64,000 nucleotides of DNA from contig OZ020517.1 in the NCBI GenBank assembly GCA_963971425.1, positions 23,694,462 to 23,758,461 of the forward strand, in the 5' to 3' direction. How positions within the stretch are numbered: the first letter of the stretch is position 1; every line of letters begins with the position of its first letter. Under the pieces are notes generated by a model. That model had not been told where the DNA came from. It searched no databases and was given only the letters and a program-made list of their open reading frames with translations. The DNA is from Bryoerythrophyllum caledonicum. Its lineage: Eukaryota > Streptophyta > Bryopsida > Pottiales > Pottiaceae. Position numbers and translations under genes: made by a program. This document shows, piece after piece, positions 55,554-64,000 of the stretch.

Positions 55554-58500
55554 ATTCACTGTTTCCACTACCTCTGATTCTGTGTCAGGGTATTTCTCTA
55601 ACCATTCTGCAAACTCTTCATCTCCTTGCCAATGATAGAAACTAGGACCTGAACAACATGCAAGGGGTTGTCCACCCAATGTTGTCCTTGGGTTAGGTAG
55701 CTGCTGCTTGGACTCAAGTTGATGAAGGTCTTGAGGGACCTCAGAGACATCATTGTCCGATGAGTCACTAGATCCAATAGTAAACTGAGTTTGAGAAGCT
55801 CTAATCTTTACTTTGGTTCTGTTGTGAGTTGGACCAAAGGATATGTGAGGCTTGTCCCCACCCCAATTAACTACCGCCTCTGCCGCTCTCAACCAAGGTC
55901 GCCCCAAGAGCAAGGGGAAGGACTCTTTCAAAGAGTGAGTCTGGATGACGTGAATTGTTAAGGTGTACACTTCACCCCCTACCATCACTTGACAATCCTT
56001 GATTTGGCCTACAGGCCTTGCAGGACTTTGATTAGCCATGCTAATCACAATGGGAGATGGTCCCGTAAAGCTTAGCCCAAGCTTCTCCATGGTTTGCAAG
56101 GGCATGATATTCAAGCTACTACCGCCGTCCACTAGTGTGTGTGGTAACACCTTGTCCACAATGATTGCCTCTACCTCCACAGCTTTGACCTCTGCTACCT
56201 TGTTAAGTGCATGAGCCCTAGCTGCCACCTTGACCTTGGATTTCCTTCGAGGTCTAGTGGGTAGCTTAGTCTTGAGCAGCTTCCGGATCTCCGGTGACAA
56301 CTCCAACAATTGGGCTATGGTAATATCCGCCTTCATTCGACTCAAGTCCTCCCACAAATCATAGGAATGGCGTGATGACACCTTTTTGGGTCCTCGAGGT
56401 GGCAACCTCTCTGAATCGGGCACTCGGGGTCCTTCCCAATCATCCGCTTCTTCATCTTGTTTATGACTTGGTATTGGAAAGGGGTAATCTTCTAGCAAGG
56501 GATGGAAATTCAAAGGAACTCCCTCCTTGACTTGGATTGCCTTGGCGGCTTTCCGTGCTACCTCCTTTATCTCGGAGTATCTAGGAGGACTATTAGTGGT
56601 GGAAGAATCCTCCTCCTCTTCTATGACCTCCGGTATAGGCCCCATAGACCTTGTCATGATAGCCAAAGATGGAACCACCATAGAACTACCACCCTTCGAA
56701 GTAGAATGGGTAATGAAATTGGACTCTGGCGTCAGATTTTCAATGACCACAGAAGTTGTAAGGGGTGGCGGTACATATCCTTCTTCGGTGGTCTGACTCA
56801 CGTATCTCACATCTTGTGAGTGTTGGTTGCCACCTTGGTTCTGATTCAGTGGAATAAATTGGGCCTTGGTTTGCAAACCACCTGGAGCTTGCTGGGTTTG
56901 CCTATTGGCATTGTAATCGTAGTATAGGTTTGGAGGCCTAACATCATTTGGATGTGGAGGCTGCCTAGCTCCCCGTTGTTGATCCACAGCCTGTTGTGGA
57001 TAGTTACCAGGTGGATGTGGTAGCACAATAACCTTGTCAGGTCTTCTACACACATGCGTGGGGTGGTTGCCTCCACAGTTCCCACACACGACATGGTTCT
57101 CAATCCAACACTCCCCAGGGGGGTGTTTCTTGCCACAAAAGGAATGGACCTCGTTCCTAGCCCTACCGTGGCTGTTGTAACCTTGGCTGCCACTTTGGTA
57201 ACCTTGACTCTTGTGAGGTGGCACATACAATTGAGGCGGAGGAGGTGGTGCGTAATGCACGTGATGAGCTTGGCAGAACTGTGAGGTGTGCCCGGCCTGG
57301 CCACACCTTGTACACCACAAAGTGGATGGATGCTTCCCTGACTCAATGGCTGGAGGAATTGGGTTAGGATTGTGGTTCCTCATCAATGCAGCCATCTGTT
57401 CAGTCATCTGGTTCATCTGTTGAACCATACGATCATGGAACCCGCGTTGGGTGTCCTCGATCTCCTTTTTTATTTCTTCTGTCCAGTTCCGCTCTGGAAG
57501 AGCCAGTATGGGTGTCTGAATCTGCACTGGTGTCACCACGGGTGGTGCCACTAGTCTAGGCTGTTCCGGGTTTGACCCATATCTCACAGATATAGGAATT
57601 CCTCCACGAGCTGGTGGATGAGGTGGTGCAGGATTCTGAGCATAACTAGGAATGAAACTCGGAATCTTCTCCCCTTCACGCCTCCACAACCGCTCTTGCT
57701 CCTTGTTAACTTGCTCCACGCGCCTAGCCGCTTCCTTAGCAGCCGTTAAACTTGCTGGCTGAGAGTTTAAGATCTCTCTGATGACCTTCTCATCAGTAAA
57801 TCCTTGCAAGAAGAAGTGTTTAAGAGTATCATTGTCTAACAATGTACCCACAAATCGGGTCACCACCCACTCAAACCTACGGATGTAGGACGTGATGTCC
57901 TCATCCATGCCCTGTCTAATTGATGACAAGGCAGTCAAGGCTGCACTCTGGCCCACCTCTGGCCGAAACTCTTCCAAAAATGCCGCCTGAAGTGCATTCC
58001 AATCCGCGAAGGTATTGGCTGCATGGTTGCGGTACCATGCATAGGCACTACCTCTCAAAGTATTGGGAAACCATACCAAATAATAGCCAGGCTCTGAAAC
58101 CAAGGAGGTCGTGAGAATCTCGATGAACCTCTCCACGTGTGATGAAGGGTCTTCATCCCTTGAACCTGTGAACACGGGGAGGTTGGGTGGAACCGATTGT
58201 GAAGCCAACCCTGCAGGAAACACTATGGGTAAACCCCTGGGTTGCACCAAAGGGTTTATAAGCCTAGCCACTGGGCCTTGGTCCCCTCCACTACCTGTGC
58301 TCATCGCTTCTGCTCCTAGATCCACCACTAACTCTATAATTGGGACACTACCTCGAGTACCAGGGTCGATGACGTCCAACGCCTCCACGTCTACCTCCTC
58401 TATAAAATCTCTTCCTACAGGTTTTCGGGATGTTGCAGATACGCTGGCTTCCTGTTCAACACCACTTCCTTGTTCGTCTAGCCCCACTCTATCCTCAGAA

Positions 58501-58598
58501 GTCCTCCGGTCTTGGTCAGTCCCTCCACGAGGCCTCCGGGATCTATGGTCTAATCCAGGTAGAAGGTTGGGGATAGAGGATCGGGTGCGCGGTTGCAT
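55551..58598 (-). CDS. gag: Gypsy gag and protease
   Basis: 1,015 codons. Residues about 140-300 are the retrotransposon gag domain (PVFTGSRDEDPSSHVERF, AYAWYRNHA, FLEEFRP, SYIRRFEWV). A CCHC knuckle CTRCGQAGHTSQFC lies at about 428-441. A second and third Cys/His cluster (CGKKHPPGEC; CGNCGGNHPTHVC) follow by about 500. The middle is Pro/Gln-rich. Protease: VLPHTLVDGGSSLNIM with DGG at about 822 (D-S/T-G type) and LLLGRPWL near 910. The protein would form the particle, bind RNA and process the polyprotein in the cytoplasm. Start chosen as the first Met; the N-terminal 130 residues are charged linker. The presence of three Cys/His clusters is more than the usual one. Confidence 0.9.
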   Translation of the reverse strand: MQPRTRSSIPNLLPGLDHRSRRPRGGTDQDRRTSEDRVGLDEQGSGVEQEASVSATSRKPVGRDFIEEVDVEALDVIDPGTRGSVPIIELVVDLGAEAMSTGSGGDQGPVARLINPLVQPRGLPIVFPAGLASQSVPPNLPVFTGSRDEDPSSHVERFIEILTTSLVSEPGYYLVWFPNTLRGSAYAWYRNHAANTFADWNALQAAFLEEFRPEVGQSAALTALSSIRQGMDEDITSYIRRFEWVVTRFVGTLLDNDTLKHFFLQGFTDEKVIREILNSQPASLTAAKEAARRVEQVNKEQERLWRREGEKIPSFIPSYAQNPAPPHPPARGGIPISVRYGSNPEQPRLVAPPVVTPVQIQTPILALPERNWTEEIKKEIEDTQRGFHDRMVQQMNQMTEQMAALMRNHNPNPIPPAIESGKHPSTLWCTRCGQAGHTSQFCQAHHVHYAPPPPPQLYVPPHKSQGYQSGSQGYNSHGRARNEVHSFCGKKHPPGECWIENHVVCGNCGGNHPTHVCRRPDKVIVLPHPPGNYPQQAVDQQRGARQPPHPNDVRPPNLYYDYNANRQTQQAPGGLQTKAQFIPLNQNQGGNQHSQDVRYVSQTTEEGYVPPPLTTSVVIENLTPESNFITHSTSKGGSSMVVPSLAIMTRSMGPIPEVIEEEEDSSTTNSPPRYSEIKEVARKAAKAIQVKEGVPLNFHPLLEDYPFPIPSHKQDEEADDWEGPRVPDSERLPPRGPKKVSSRHSYDLWEDLSRMKADITIAQLLELSPEIRKLLKTKLPTRPRRKSKVKVAARAHALNKVAEVKAVEVEAIIVDKVLPHTLVDGGSSLNIMPLQTMEKLGLSFTGPSPIVISMANQSPARPVGQIKDCQVMVGGEVYTLTIHVIQTHSLKESFPLLLGRPWLRAAEAVVNWGGDKPHISFGPTHNRTKVKIRASQTQFTIGSSDSSDNDVSEVPQDLHQLESKQQLPNPRTTLGGQPLACCSGPSFYHWQGDEEFAEWLEKYPDTESEVVETVN

Positions 58599-59210
58599 CT
58601 AACGGCCTCACATCCACGTGCACTTTTTAACTACACTTCCTTTTAACTTTTAATTATTTTTTCTTAATTATATTTTATTTTTATTTTGTTTTTTGACAAC
58701 TAAGACCCTAGCCTACCCTCAAACAGGTAGGGAACGCAAGCCACCCAATCCAGACTACACCTTGATGACAAGCTCCGGCTTGGCAAACCCCAAAGGTCTC
58801 ATCTGGATTGGGCATACGAGACTGTCACGTTGTGTAGGGCTGACCAAGTAATGGGCAAGACACTACGCCCTGCCTCGGCGGCCAGGACTCCTTGTTCTCA
58901 GTTCAGCCCACTCTTGGCATTACCTACTACAAGCAACCTATCAGAATGACCTAAATTGTTCACATATATCCATTCAAGGTTAAGATGTATCTTCCGCAAT
59001 CCAGCTTCCTGCGCAGTTAGTATACCACCGGCCTATTCGATCACAAGGGTTTCTATTCTAACAAAAGTTAGTTAGGAATAAAACCTGGGCAGTGCTCCTT
59101 CCAACACGACCCCAACATGCACCTGTACGTCACCTACATGTGAGCCACACGTCAATGTTCTACGAGATAGACAAATCACCTTCCAAGCAATCCTAAAGCT
59201 TATAGAGTTA
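58599..59210 (-). other. Gypsy 5' leader
   Basis: About 610 bases between the primer-binding site and gag. No frame of note. It presumably holds the packaging signal; no specific structure was verified. Confidence 0.6.
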
Positions 59211-59230
59211 GACTCCCGGCGGACGCACCA
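59211..59230 (-). promoter_or_regulatory. Primer-binding site, tRNA-Gly-like
   Basis: Three bases inside the 5' LTR the minus strand reads TGGTGCGTCCGCCGGGAGTC. As remembered, the 3' end of plant cytosolic tRNA-Gly(UCC) complements this with one mismatch. TGG complements the CCA tail. The plus strand further left also carries CCTTCCAAGCAAT (59,179-59,191), like the anticodon arm of the same tRNA, and GTTAGACTCCCGG (59,207-59,219), like its T-arm. Confidence 0.7.
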
Positions 59231-59233
59231 TTA

Positions 59234-60965
59234 TGTGAACCAAAATTAACCCTATCTAATTTCATCCAACCTAAATTGCATGGATGAAACCCTAAACCTA
59301 ATGGATGGAACCCTAAAACCTAATGGATGAAATCCTAACACCTAATGGATGAAACCCTAAAACCTAATGGATGAAACCCTAAAACCTAATGGATGATCCC
59401 TAAAACCTAATGGATGAAACCCTAAAACCTAATGGATGATCCCTAAAACCTAATGGATGAAACCCTAAAACCTAATGGATGATCCCTAAAACCTAATGGA
59501 TGAATTTCATTAGATGAGGTTAAGGTTAAAGACTTTAACCATACAAGGTAAAGTATAAGTAACTTGATATGGAAGTAAATAAATAAACAATGAAACTCAA
59601 GGGTAGAAGTAAGAAGTCAAAAATACACGATGAACATTCAAGGAGAATAAAAATGCATGAAAAAACGTGCTCCGATCAAGGCAGCACACCCCTTGTCGCT
59701 AGAATCCCTATAACTTTGTCGTCGCTGATCGGATGTAAGCGAGCTTAGAGTCCCTAGAATCCTGACTTGAAGATCTACAAGCGTGCCAATTTTCAGCTCC
59801 AGAATCGTTGTCGTTCGCTCGCAGAGGTCCGTCAAAGTTGGTGAACCGAATCAAGCTAGCAGCAGCACCCCGGACACCAAAACCGCTGTAACTCAGTCCT
59901 CTGTGCTCGGATTTGAGCGTGCTGGATGTCCACAAAGAGCCAACTTCAAGGGCTACATTTCCTGAAAAAATAGACTCCAAAGTCGTCGTGGTCCGCCGGC
60001 AATGGCCCTCCAAAGTTGATGCTCTAATTCTGCCAAGGCAGCAGACCTCTTTCTACAAATTATCCTATAACTCCTTTGTCACTGCTCCAAATGGAGCGTG
60101 CTTAGTACCTCTCGAAAGCTAACAATAAGATCTAACTACTGCTAAAATATCAAGTCCTAACTCTAAGTATCCATTTAGCTAAACAAGATTAACCGCAGCC
60201 TAAAAAATAAGAGGGAAAATAGAAGAAGTTTTGGCATAGCTTCGCCCAAGGCAAAAAGAGAGAGAGGGAGAGTGGCCACCCACGCCTCTTATCCAAGTGG
60301 GAGGAGGCCCAAGGGTGGCGGCCACATCCCTACCCTTGAATCTAACAATCCCTAATCAAGATCAAGGGCCCACGATCACCAAAGCCCTAAACTCGATTTT
60401 AGGGCTGAACATGCCTATATCTACCAAACTAATAGGATTTGAGCAAAACTAACACCACCAATGTGTTCAAAACACACTTTAATCCCAAGATTGATTATTC
60501 ACAAGTCCAAATCCGAGTTCTAGATCATTAGAAACCAAGTAGTTTACTTTAATCGTTAAATCTACTTGCTACTAGTTTTTTTCTTTTTTCTTTTTCTTAT
60601 CTTCTATTTTTTCTCTTTTCACAATAACATAAGTACCATACAATTGAGGTTCTAATATAACTTTTCCACTAACTGAATTAAATACTAAACTACTAACTTG
60701 AATTACCTAGAACAACATACTAATTCTAATTCACTAATGGGTTTCTATGTCTCTTTTGCTTTTCGCAAGTCTAATTTCCTATTAATAACTCTAATTTTGC
60801 CCTCCACACTAATTTAAGGCTACGTGGAGTCCAGTTAACTAACCTTTACTAATAACACACTAGAAGGCGCTACTAACTACTAATCTAACTACTAATTGAA
60901 ATAAACAAGATAGTTTTCCACTAACTAATCACTAACTAACATTGTGGCGCTTCTGAGCGCTCACA
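59234..60965 (-). repeat. Gypsy 5' LTR (1,732 bp)
   Basis: Partner of 49,599-51,330; every position compared lies at offset 9,635. Holds the U3 promoter in its right part (minus-strand transcription) and the telo-box array in its left part. A TATA box was not assigned with confidence. Confidence 0.95.
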
Positions 60966-61029
60966 CCTAACCTAAACATTTAAAAAGACCTAACCTAAAC
61001 ATTTAAAATTCCCATGACCTCAATTAAGA

Positions 61030-61355
61030 CCACCTTCACCAATATTTTCATTGTTGGAATTGAACATGCTATGTCCATACTTCTTCACAAAAGGAGACTT
61101 GAAAACAACAACCCATCCTGGACACGCTAGACCTCCATGAAATCTTATTAAACACTGCATCGCATTAGCTCCCTTAGCGTCTTTGGTTCTTTGTTCTTGA
61201 TTACTTGTTACGTGATACATAGTGTCTACCGTCAAGAGGTGGAAGTATTTCCATACTACTAACCCATGTCTGATGGACATGGGCTTAGTGGTGGTACGAA
61301 CATTCACTTTATTCACGCCGGCCCCCTCTCGAGGATTAAAGTTCTTCTTCTTCTT
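61030..61355 (+). mobile_element. LINE copy 4: 3' end only
   Basis: Begins within the last codons of ORF2 (HAMSILLHKRRLENN here, YAMSILLHKRKIENN in copy 1) and runs through the 3' UTR (ACATAGTGTCTACC, GGACATGGGCTTAGTGGTGG, CACTTTATTCACGCCGGCCC) to a GTTCTTCTTCTTCTT tail. Severely 5'-truncated, the usual outcome of LINE integration. The right end touches copy 3 directly. Left boundary approximate, about 60 bases right of the gypsy target duplication. Confidence 0.75.
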
Positions 61356-63350
61356 GGAGAAACTAAACATCCTACGCACTACGACACAAACGCTAGGCAT
61401 CTAATACATCTACACTAACCACCCACCCCTACTCCAACACCACCAACAATTAACCGCTGTAAAAATTGGTCTATACTCACATAGCCCACATTCCATCACC
61501 AAACACACCTTGCCCCATATCTCCCCGCCTACAATACAAACCCCTTTCTCAAATTCAATCCAAAACACTGCTACTACATAGATGGATCATTCAACAAACG
61601 TATTGAAATCAATCCTAATATTTGGCATGACGAAATAGCTCGATATGGCATCTACAACATTAAGAAAGAACTTAACATCTCCAAATAACTACTTGGCCTA
61701 CAAACATTCTCATAGCGGAAATGATGGTTGTCCATAAAACTCTAAAGATCATCATCAAACACTCTCCAAACAAACTTGCCCATGTATATATTGATTGCCT
61801 TAAAATACTATATCTTATCAACACACATATCAAACACCCCACCTTCCACAACAACCACTTAGACCGCACCGTCTTAACCTCTATCATAAACCTACTGCTG
61901 CATACAACACAACCAACCACATTATTAAAAGTCAAAGCCCACTTCAACATCACGGGAAACAAACAAGTAGATAAATTGGCCAAAGACAAAAGCAACAAAA
62001 CCCACAAAAATGCATCTAAACCACATGAGCACGCTCACTCCACCCCCTACTACTATCAAAAAGACCAATGGTCCGACATAGAAGACACATCTAACAAAGG
62101 CCCCATACAATCCTAGACAAACTCCTCAAAAAATACAATAAAATACACCATTTAGAAGTCATTGTTGCACAATTTTCCAATATTGAAAAATTGGTCAACA
62201 ACAATGACACTGATGACATACTCTCCACTGATTTTTGGACCAATTCTACCATTATTGAGGCCCAAATAACATGCTTGGCTAAATTTAGAACTGAATGATA
62301 CATGGGTAACGCACGTAAACAATTATTCTTTGGTCACGAAAGATTTTCCAACATTGTATGCTCCATTTGCAACTCCCCCGGCCTTCACACGTGGCTCCAC
62401 GTCCTTTTAAAATGCGAGCTTGCCCACATGCATGCTTTAATTACTAAATGCCACAACAAAGCCGTCTGGAAACTAAGAAAAATGTTAATCTCTTCTAATA
62501 AATTCCGATGTTACACTTTCATGACTGCTAGAACATTCAACAATTGCCCGCAAAAAAATATAGTCCCGAATTGGCTCCCCCTTGTCCATGCCACCTCCCC
62601 ACTACCAATACATTGCTAGATATAAGCGTGATACCCTATGTGTTCAAGGACTCCAATTTGACGCCTCCCCTCCAACCGTTGTCGATCCCAACTTAACTCT
62701 CTTATTTGTTGAATATGCATACTGCAATGATTGATTTCTCGCACAGACAATAATAAACAAGCCCAACATATACCATCCACTAATTGACATTCTGACAAAC
62801 CATGGTTGAAAAGTAGATCCTATCATCATTATAACGACGGACGCCCTAGGCTCCAACCCATATATATACCACCAATGACAACATTCTCCAATAGATTCAA
62901 AATCCTTATCACTGCTATCCGTTACACTTTTAATACTATCAACAATACCGTTGCACATCACCTTATGCCCATACTACTTCACAAACGAAGCATCAAATAT
63001 AATCAACCACTTCCAACAAAATACAACCTCCTAAAGTTACATACACCCAATGATAACATTAGAAATCGCCCCCAACCACGGTGAATATTTGCAAACTTCC
63101 TCCTAGTAACCAAAGTCACAACTCTATGTCCATTCCCTATCTTGTTACCAACAAACATGACCTAGAGGATGACACGTCCCATCTTCACTGGCCCTTGGCT
63201 ACTTTTCCAATATTGTCTACCCACACAAGGGGGTAGTAGTTCTCCTATACTTGTCCTTGTCCTGCAGACATCAATATAGTGAGTGGAACGAACAGACACT
63301 CCATTCACGCCGACCCCTTTAGAGGCCAGAGTTCTTACTACTATTATTGT
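61356..63350 (+). mobile_element. LINE copy 3: 5'-truncated, RNase H to tail
   Basis: Starts directly at the TTC tail of copy 4 with sequence matching copy 1 from about 27,960 (CTAGGCAT..ACTA, then AAAAATTGGT). Contains RNase H, CCHC finger, C-terminal PD..E domain, and a 3' UTR ending in a GTTCTTACTACTATTATTG tail. Diverged from copy 1 by many substitutions and several indels, so both are old. Confidence 0.8.
61540..63083 (+). pseudogene. LINE copy 3 ORF2 C-terminal part, decayed
   Basis: RNase H pieces: DGSFN-type start near 61,580, FIDCLKILYLINTH and KAHFNITGNKQVDKLAKD (frame 61,721-62,116; E position eroded). Then the finger CSICNSPGLHTWLHVLLKC (about 62,359-62,415), identical in spacing to copy 1, then DTLCV (about 62,632), FVEYAYCND followed by a stop (near 62,709-62,737), VDPIIIIT (about 62,814). 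Several stops and frame changes. Useful mainly because it shows which C-terminal residues are conserved across the family. Confidence 0.7.
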
Positions 63351-64000
63351 TTAGTTTCCACCACAAGCTACATTGGTGCTGTAAAATGTGACATTCTTTA
63401 GTTGTACCTCAGAAACATATCAAAGAAACGTCAGTATAGCCACAAGTCAAATAAATAAAATTAAATAACTAAAATTAAAAGCGCCAACTACCTTAGCCCT
63501 GTCAATTTAGGCAATTGGCTTGGTCGTAAATCGGCGCCCTACTGGCAGACCGGCGCCTAGTTGGCAGGCCAGTTTGGATCAGCGGCTTGGGTGGGCAATA
63601 AATCCAGGGGCGGTGAGCTCCTTCTACGTATTTTTCAATGTTTTCTTATTTTTTAATTTCAAGAATGTTCTTGATTGGGAGTCAGATTTTAGAAGATCGG
63701 GACTTCTAGGGGAAGTAGGTGATTAACATGGCCTTTTATTTCATGAAGGATCCCCAATTTCAAGCCCTGCCTCCTACAGAATGCTTGAATAATTCAATAA
63801 AATCATGAAAATTAGATATTTTGCTATTTTTGAATAATTGTTTTTCTAAAATTACAAGAAATAGAACATATGAGCCGTTGGGATTTTTAAATTTTATAAA
63901 TTTTATAAAGCAAGAAATTTCTTTCCACTATTGTACTCATTCTCATGGTTTATACACCTTTTTTTAAAGTATTTATTTCCACATGTTACATCCCTTGATT
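63351..64000. other. No recognisable gene
   Basis: A short direct repeat with the core GGCGCC(C/T)(T/A).(C/G)TGGCAG.CC lies at about 63,532-63,572. Otherwise AT-rich sequence with no feature seen. Confidence 0.3.

Larger units (their letters stand above)
49599..60965 (-). mobile_element. Complete young Ty3/gypsy LTR retrotransposon (11,367 bp)
   Basis: Two 1,732-bp LTRs read the same at a constant offset of 9,635, with no indel seen. They start TGTGA and end TCACA. CCTAA is duplicated on both sides (49,594-49,598 and 60,966-60,970). Transcription is on the minus strand: 5' LTR 60,965-59,234, primer-binding site, leader, gag-protease (58,598-55,551), a single TAG, pol (55,535-52,626), accessory ORF (52,014-51,505), poly(A) tract, 3' LTR. 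Apart from the internal TAG and a stop replacing a likely Trp near the end of pol, the coding capacity is intact, so insertion is recent. No chromodomain or envelope is seen. It inserted in a CCTAACCTAA-containing site. Confidence 0.95.

Noticed and set aside
59170-59230. A tRNA-Gly gene
   Set aside because: Only the T-arm/acceptor and an anticodon-arm-like piece are seen; the D-arm and correct variable region are missing, and it sits at the primer-binding site.

Overview
The window looks like a slice of a large, transposon-filled nuclear genome of a green plant or close relative. I recognise no intact host gene, rRNA or tRNA. Nearly everything that can be identified is a mobile element or its debris: two Ty3/gypsy LTR retrotransposons (one intact and very young, one old and broken), three solo LTRs of one related set, a very large non-LTR retrotransposon (LINE) with three further partial copies, one 2.3-kb foldback (palindromic) element, long microsatellites and nested inverted repeats. 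Plant affinity is inferred from the gypsy type, from AAACCCTAA telo-box motifs in an LTR, and from a primer-binding site resembling plant tRNA-Gly. The LINE type and the PHD-tailed gypsy element would fit a non-flowering lineage or alga, but the species cannot be told.

Layout. 1-11 kb: AT-rich, with a cluster of near-palindromic TTATCC..GGATAA motifs at the left end, dispersed repeats, a fragment of a retrotransposon accessory ORF (7.4 kb) and an array built round GCCGGCACCGGC (9.3-10.6 kb). 11.17-11.97 kb: solo LTR. 12.09-14.43 kb: foldback element with ~1-kb arms. 15.5 kb: a small secreted-protein-like ORF. 16.136-29.941 kb: a 13.8-kb LINE flanked by a 12-bp target duplication. It has a GC-rich repeat-coding 5' part, ORF1, then a huge ORF2 with a 2A-like peptide, an EEP (APE-type) endonuclease, reverse transcriptase, an unassigned domain, RNase H, a CCHC finger and a C-terminal restriction-like endonuclease candidate. 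The copy is dead (frameshifts and stops).

30-35 kb: unassigned sequence and nested GC-rich inverted repeats. 35.27-40.96 kb (minus): a decayed gypsy pol with a PHD-finger tail, interrupted by two solo LTRs. 40.96-44.8 kb (minus): a second LINE copy that keeps the 5' half and carries about 168 uninterrupted TAG units. 44.8-49.6 kb: unrecognised low-coding sequence. 49.599-60.965 kb (minus): a complete 11.4-kb gypsy element with LTRs that read as identical, a CCTAA target duplication, gag-protease and pol in one frame split by a single UAG, and an extra ORF after pol. 61.03-63.35 kb: two 5'-truncated LINE copies head to tail. The rest is unassigned.

The best candidates for something undescribed are (i) the LINE carrying 2A, EEP endonuclease, RNase H and a putative second endonuclease, and (ii) the accessory ORF (conserved HHRWL core) downstream of gypsy pol, found a second time at 7.4 kb, each copy followed by a sense-strand poly(A).
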